Notes under the pieces: model-generated
Told to the model about the DNA's origin: nothing
What the model saw: only the letters and a program-made list of their open reading frames with translations
The model's database searches: none
Position numbers and translations under genes: made by a program
Source: Hetaerina americana
Lineage: Eukaryota; Arthropoda; Insecta; Odonata; Calopterygidae
Length of the DNA: 64,000 nucleotides
Reading direction: 5' to 3'
Assembly: GCA_022747635.1 (NCBI GenBank)
Contig: JAKTNV010000003.1
Location: 101,848,954-101,912,953 of the forward strand
Shown here: positions 60,889 to 64,000 of the stretch, piece by piece
How positions within the stretch are numbered: the first letter of the stretch is position 1
Layout: every line of letters starts with the position of its first letter

Positions 60889-61600
60889 GTCTATCCAATA
60901 AATACGTGAACTGGTGCAATCTGGCGGCCATGAAACGGGCCGCCCACTAGCGGCGCTAGTTGCCTGAGACCCAATGAGCCCTCTGTGCTTGGCGGATCGT
61001 CGAGCTGTGCGTATGTTCCTGTTTTCCTTGTTTCTACTCTTTGTTGAAAATGGAAATTGACGAAATCACTGAAAAAGGAGTCAACATCAAGTTTTTGGTG
61101 AAGTGCGATAAAAGTTATGAAGACATTACGGAAATGTTGACAGCTGTTTGAGGTGATAATGCTTTGAAGAAAACATCCATTTTCAAGTGAATTAAGTGAC
61201 CCAAAAAATAATTAATAAAAAACGCCGATTAAAAATTAAAGTCATGCTCTTGGTTTTCTTTGATGTCGAAGGTGTGAGTTCTTCCTGATTGAATGAATTT
61301 CTTCCTGAAGACAAATTCCAAAGAAAATGCGGGAGATGCCGCAACAGTAACTTTTAACGGAGTCATCCGCTAATGTGCATTTCAATGCAACAATTGCAGT
61401 GTAAAAATCAATCCCAGTCGAGGCGAATGATTTTTACACTCTGAAATTGTTGCATTTCTTCCTGAAGGACAAACAGTAAATGTTGAGTTCTACCTTACAG
61501 TTCTCAAGCGCTTGAGAGATCGCGTACGAACGAATTTGACTCAAGCCGATGGTTAGATTCCTTCACCGTGACAATGCACCTGCAAATTTAGCATTGATTG
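60889..61600 (+). pseudogene. Mariner transposase relic, interrupted by the fold-back element
   Basis: A start at 61050 gives MEIDEITEKGVNIKFLVKCD, then KSYEDITEMLTAV and GDNALKKTSIFK with stops, the mariner N-terminal region. A large internal deletion follows. At about 61240 the text resumes with VMLLVFFDVEGV, the segment just after the first catalytic aspartate. It continues to FLPED at about 61310, is broken by a 138-bp insertion (61316-61453), and resumes with FLPEGQTVN, EFYLTVLKRLRDRVRTNLTQ and a degenerate CTCKFSIDCSPV where the second-aspartate block would be. AGTCTATCCAATAAATACGT at 60889 may be the left terminal repeat, but no matching right end was found. Confidence 0.75.
61316..61453 (+). 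mobile_element. Fold-back element, short copy 3, inside a mariner relic
   Basis: It begins TTCCAAAGAAAATGCGGGAG like copy 1, carries the shared leader (TTTTAACGGAGTCATC) and arm end (GCATTTCAATGCAACAATT), then goes through AATCCCAGTCGAGGCGAATG directly to the right arm (ATTTTTACACTCTGAAATTG). The A-box part of the tRNA-like module is absent, so it is an internally shortened version. ATTTCTTCCTGAAGACAAA on the left (61297-61315) and ATTTCTTCCTGAAGGACAAA on the right (61454-61473) form a target-site duplication of about 18 bp with one base missing on the left. Both are the same mariner codons, which proves insertion into the transposon. Confidence 0.85.
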
Positions 61601-61744
61601 TTCGCCAGTTTCAGTATGCGAATGATGAGGAGGAAGAAAACAAACATATCGCATTCCAGATGTAGATGAATCCGGAAAATTATGAACTGTCATGAGTGGC
61701 ACCATGGTGTCCTTGCCCCTTACCAAAAAATGAGCTATTCCCAT

Positions 61745-63365
61745 TTTTTATGACAGCTCGATTTGAACTCTGTTTTTACGTCTGCATGATGCAAACTCTA
61801 CTGTCAAAAACCTGTAATCTTTAAATGAAGAGAGTAATGAGGAAATCGAGAATCGAAGTACCTACGCGAATTCATTGATATTTTGATGATACTGTCATCG
61901 CTCATATCATTTCCCATCCGAATTCCTCATTAGGATTGTATTAATTAAGTAAACTTGATGAACATAATAAATATATTTCTATCCACCTAGGATGGGGAGA
62001 AAAATAGCTTTTGTTAAAAATCTAGGTTGTGATCCCTCAACGTTCCCAATTGGTAAATGATTTAGTATTAATCTCTGATCACAAAAAAGTTAATTGCCTG
62101 CCTTTGCGATTTGGCTTTTCACTACAAACACAGTTGCAAATAGTTGTTACCATTAAGTATTTTTCCGCTAACGTTTCCATGGCGTGCCATATCCGGTTGG
62201 CTAGTTAAAGGGACAAATTCGTGAGTCGACGAGAGTTCTGGTGTGGAGTTCGGAGAAGCCTTGCGGTGAACCAAATTGGCCCGTCCGGACCAAGTCCGCC
62301 CGGGTGCACCACTGAATACTGACCCCTGATTTTTTTCCATCCTTCTCCTTTGGCGTCCAACTGCATATGCATGCACTTTTATATGGGTTCATATTTGAGC
62401 AGAGTGTCGTTAGAGAAGCTCTCTGCGCACTGTTTCTACGCCTGCAACTAAAATCATTTTACGGTCTCAACATATGTGCAGCTCTGAGTTGGGAATGAAT
62501 ATTACATACTCCTTACAAATGACGCATTATTTTAATAACACTTTCCAAGGTCTGTCATGTTTTAGATGATGATTCATTTCCGAGATTGATTTGTAAGTAA
62601 AACGTGTGTATTTTCAAGGAGGATATTTATGATGCAGGCATGGTAGGGGCAGAGAGAAGGTGGTTGGTAGTAATTCAAAGTAAGCAGGAAAAGTGAGCAG
62701 CGGAGATACAGGAGAGACGATTGGGTGTTCAAGACTGGTGAAGCGGAGACGTTGGGTATGCGAGGTGGCGAGAGGAAAAGAATATTAATTTCAGAGTGCA
62801 AAAATGGAGATAGGAAGCATGATGTAATGGCTGGTGATGTAATGCAACTTTTTATGCTAAACTGTTCTCAGAAGTGCCTTACTTAATTATTTAAAAGTGC
62901 CCATTTAGTAATTAGGACCCCGTACTATGGTTCACTTGTATGAGATTTTGTTTCCACTGTTGGCGGTTTAATAGAAAAATATGGGTTGACCCAGTTATTT
63001 TGGGAAATGTAAATAAGTTAAGTTGCGAATAATTAACAACTTGTTTTTCTATCGAGAGGATTAATAACCTCTTAATATTCCTGTTGGCGGTAATCAAAAA
63101 CTATGCTTTAACTTGTATGAAAGGTAGACTGCATATATATACAACGATTAGCGAAAATGAGATAATTAGGTTCTGCCTCCAAACATATTCCCTCACGTTC
63201 ATTTCATTATTCTCTCGGTGACACGTCAATTTATACACGCATGTTGGTACGCTTTGTTTTTGTGTTAGTTGAGCATTCACTACTATTTATTAAAGTCAAA
63301 TTTTAACAGATTCATTGCCGAATTTCAACTATATTTTCATCCTTATCAAAAAAACATACGTCTCA
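61745..63365. other. Non-coding AT-rich DNA, nothing recognised
   Basis: Short frames only. A short motif near 62785-62805 (TTTCAGAGTGCAAAAATGG) resembles the fold-back element's arm end, but it is too short to call a copy. Confidence 0.4.
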
Positions 63366-63830
63366 GACTGCACAAGTGCGGATAACGAATGGAAAGTCGT
63401 GATTGGCGGTGCTAGGCAGAGGAATGAGACAGGGATGCCCATTGTCACCTGTTATATCCGATAGATATATTTATATACATGTGCAGAGGAAATGGAAAAC
63501 GAGGCATTCGAAAGACTGGTGTCAGGGGTGAATGAAAGTAACTAGGAAACTCATCCATTCTTTTAGATTTTCAAATAATCAAATATTAATTAGCTATTCA
63601 GCCAAATGGTCGTAATCATAGGTTGGCGTGTTGCAGAATAATAGTGGTAGATATGAGAATTAATCATAATAATTCGACGATAATGATTTCATGATAAATT
63701 CATAAGAAGCAGGAAGGCTAAGATTAGCATTAGAGCTGGGTAACATAAACTGGAACAGGTTCACCTACTTCGAAATTCTTCACGAAGAAGCAGGACAAAG
63801 TAATGAATGCATTGTAATAATAATAGGTGG
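63366..63830 (+). mobile_element. Decayed LINE RT fragment
   Basis: The plus strand reads SQTAQVRITNGKS, then RGMRQGCPLSPVISD (about 63420-63460), the RT block just before the catalytic motif and nearly the same as in the 56.3-kb copy. The catalytic block itself is degraded. From about 63660 a second set, KKQEG then SWVT*TGT, weakly follows the KISIRAG and LEQV segments of the family. Stops and indels are frequent. Confidence 0.65.
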
Positions 63831-64000
63831 ATAAATGTTTTAAAAGAGGAGGGATTTGATGACAGACTGCTAAAGAAAAATGTGGTAAACTAGTGAAAAT
63901 TTGAAAATCGATCTTAGTTTTGTGTGGCTCGAAAAATTTAATCGTTGAGGCACGAGAGATAACTTTCGATTATAGGCTTTTGAGATGTGTGTGTGTGGAG
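63831..64000. other. AT-rich end of window
   Basis: No recognised feature. The window ends in a short TG run. Confidence 0.4.

Noticed and set aside
1..64000. CRISPR arrays, operons, phage or plasmid features
   Set aside because: No evenly spaced direct repeats with unique spacers, no tightly packed co-directional genes, and the sequence is clearly from an animal nuclear genome.

Overview
This window reads as nuclear DNA of an invertebrate animal, most likely an arthropod and probably an insect. It is AT-rich and gene-poor, with long (TA)n microsatellites, several different mariner transposons, many decayed non-LTR retrotransposons, tRNA-derived SINEs, and one recognisable host exon inside a large GC-rich, CpG-rich block. 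There are no operons, CRISPR arrays or other prokaryotic architecture. No species can be named from the sequence alone.

Layout. 1-23 kb is non-coding: AT-rich sequence broken by TA/TG microsatellites, a 42-bp-arm inverted repeat (950-1132), a perfect 40-bp palindrome (5295-5334), and repeated strand-asymmetric G-rich or C/T-rich tracts. 23.03-24.10 kb is a 5'-truncated LINE with an unbroken C-terminal reverse-transcriptase ORF and an (AAT)n tail. 24.656-26.066 kb (minus strand) is the one host coding exon I can support. It is the first coding exon of a fibroblast growth factor family gene: about 470 residues with a signal sequence, a long low-complexity arginine- and glutamate-rich pro-region, the first strands of the FGF beta-trefoil, and a GTGAGT donor in phase 1 at the position where vertebrate FGF genes have their first intron. 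The CpG-rich DNA from 26.07 to about 30.7 kb is its probable upstream region; the remaining FGF exons were not found and presumably lie beyond the window.

30.7-64 kb is transposon territory. One LINE family (AP-endonuclease plus RT, 3' end running into GATGAT) accounts for at least six relics. One relic (35.09-38.97 kb) is split by a TA microsatellite and two mariners: an internally deleted one (36,484-37,411) and a nearly intact one (37,466-38,797) whose transposase frame is broken only by loss of one A in an A-run. Three more mariner relics lie at about 39.0-39.4 kb (minus), 50.8-51.4 kb and 60.9-61.6 kb. Two tRNA-derived SINEs are at 33.8 kb and 51.8-52.1 kb.

The most unusual item is a small repeat family with three copies (31,696-31,960; 45,131-45,352; 61,316-61,453). 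It has long inverted-repeat arms, a tRNA-like module with recognisable A and B boxes, and, in the third copy, an apparent target-site duplication of about 18 bp inside a dead mariner. It looks like a fold-back, Pol III-type element that I cannot match to a named family.
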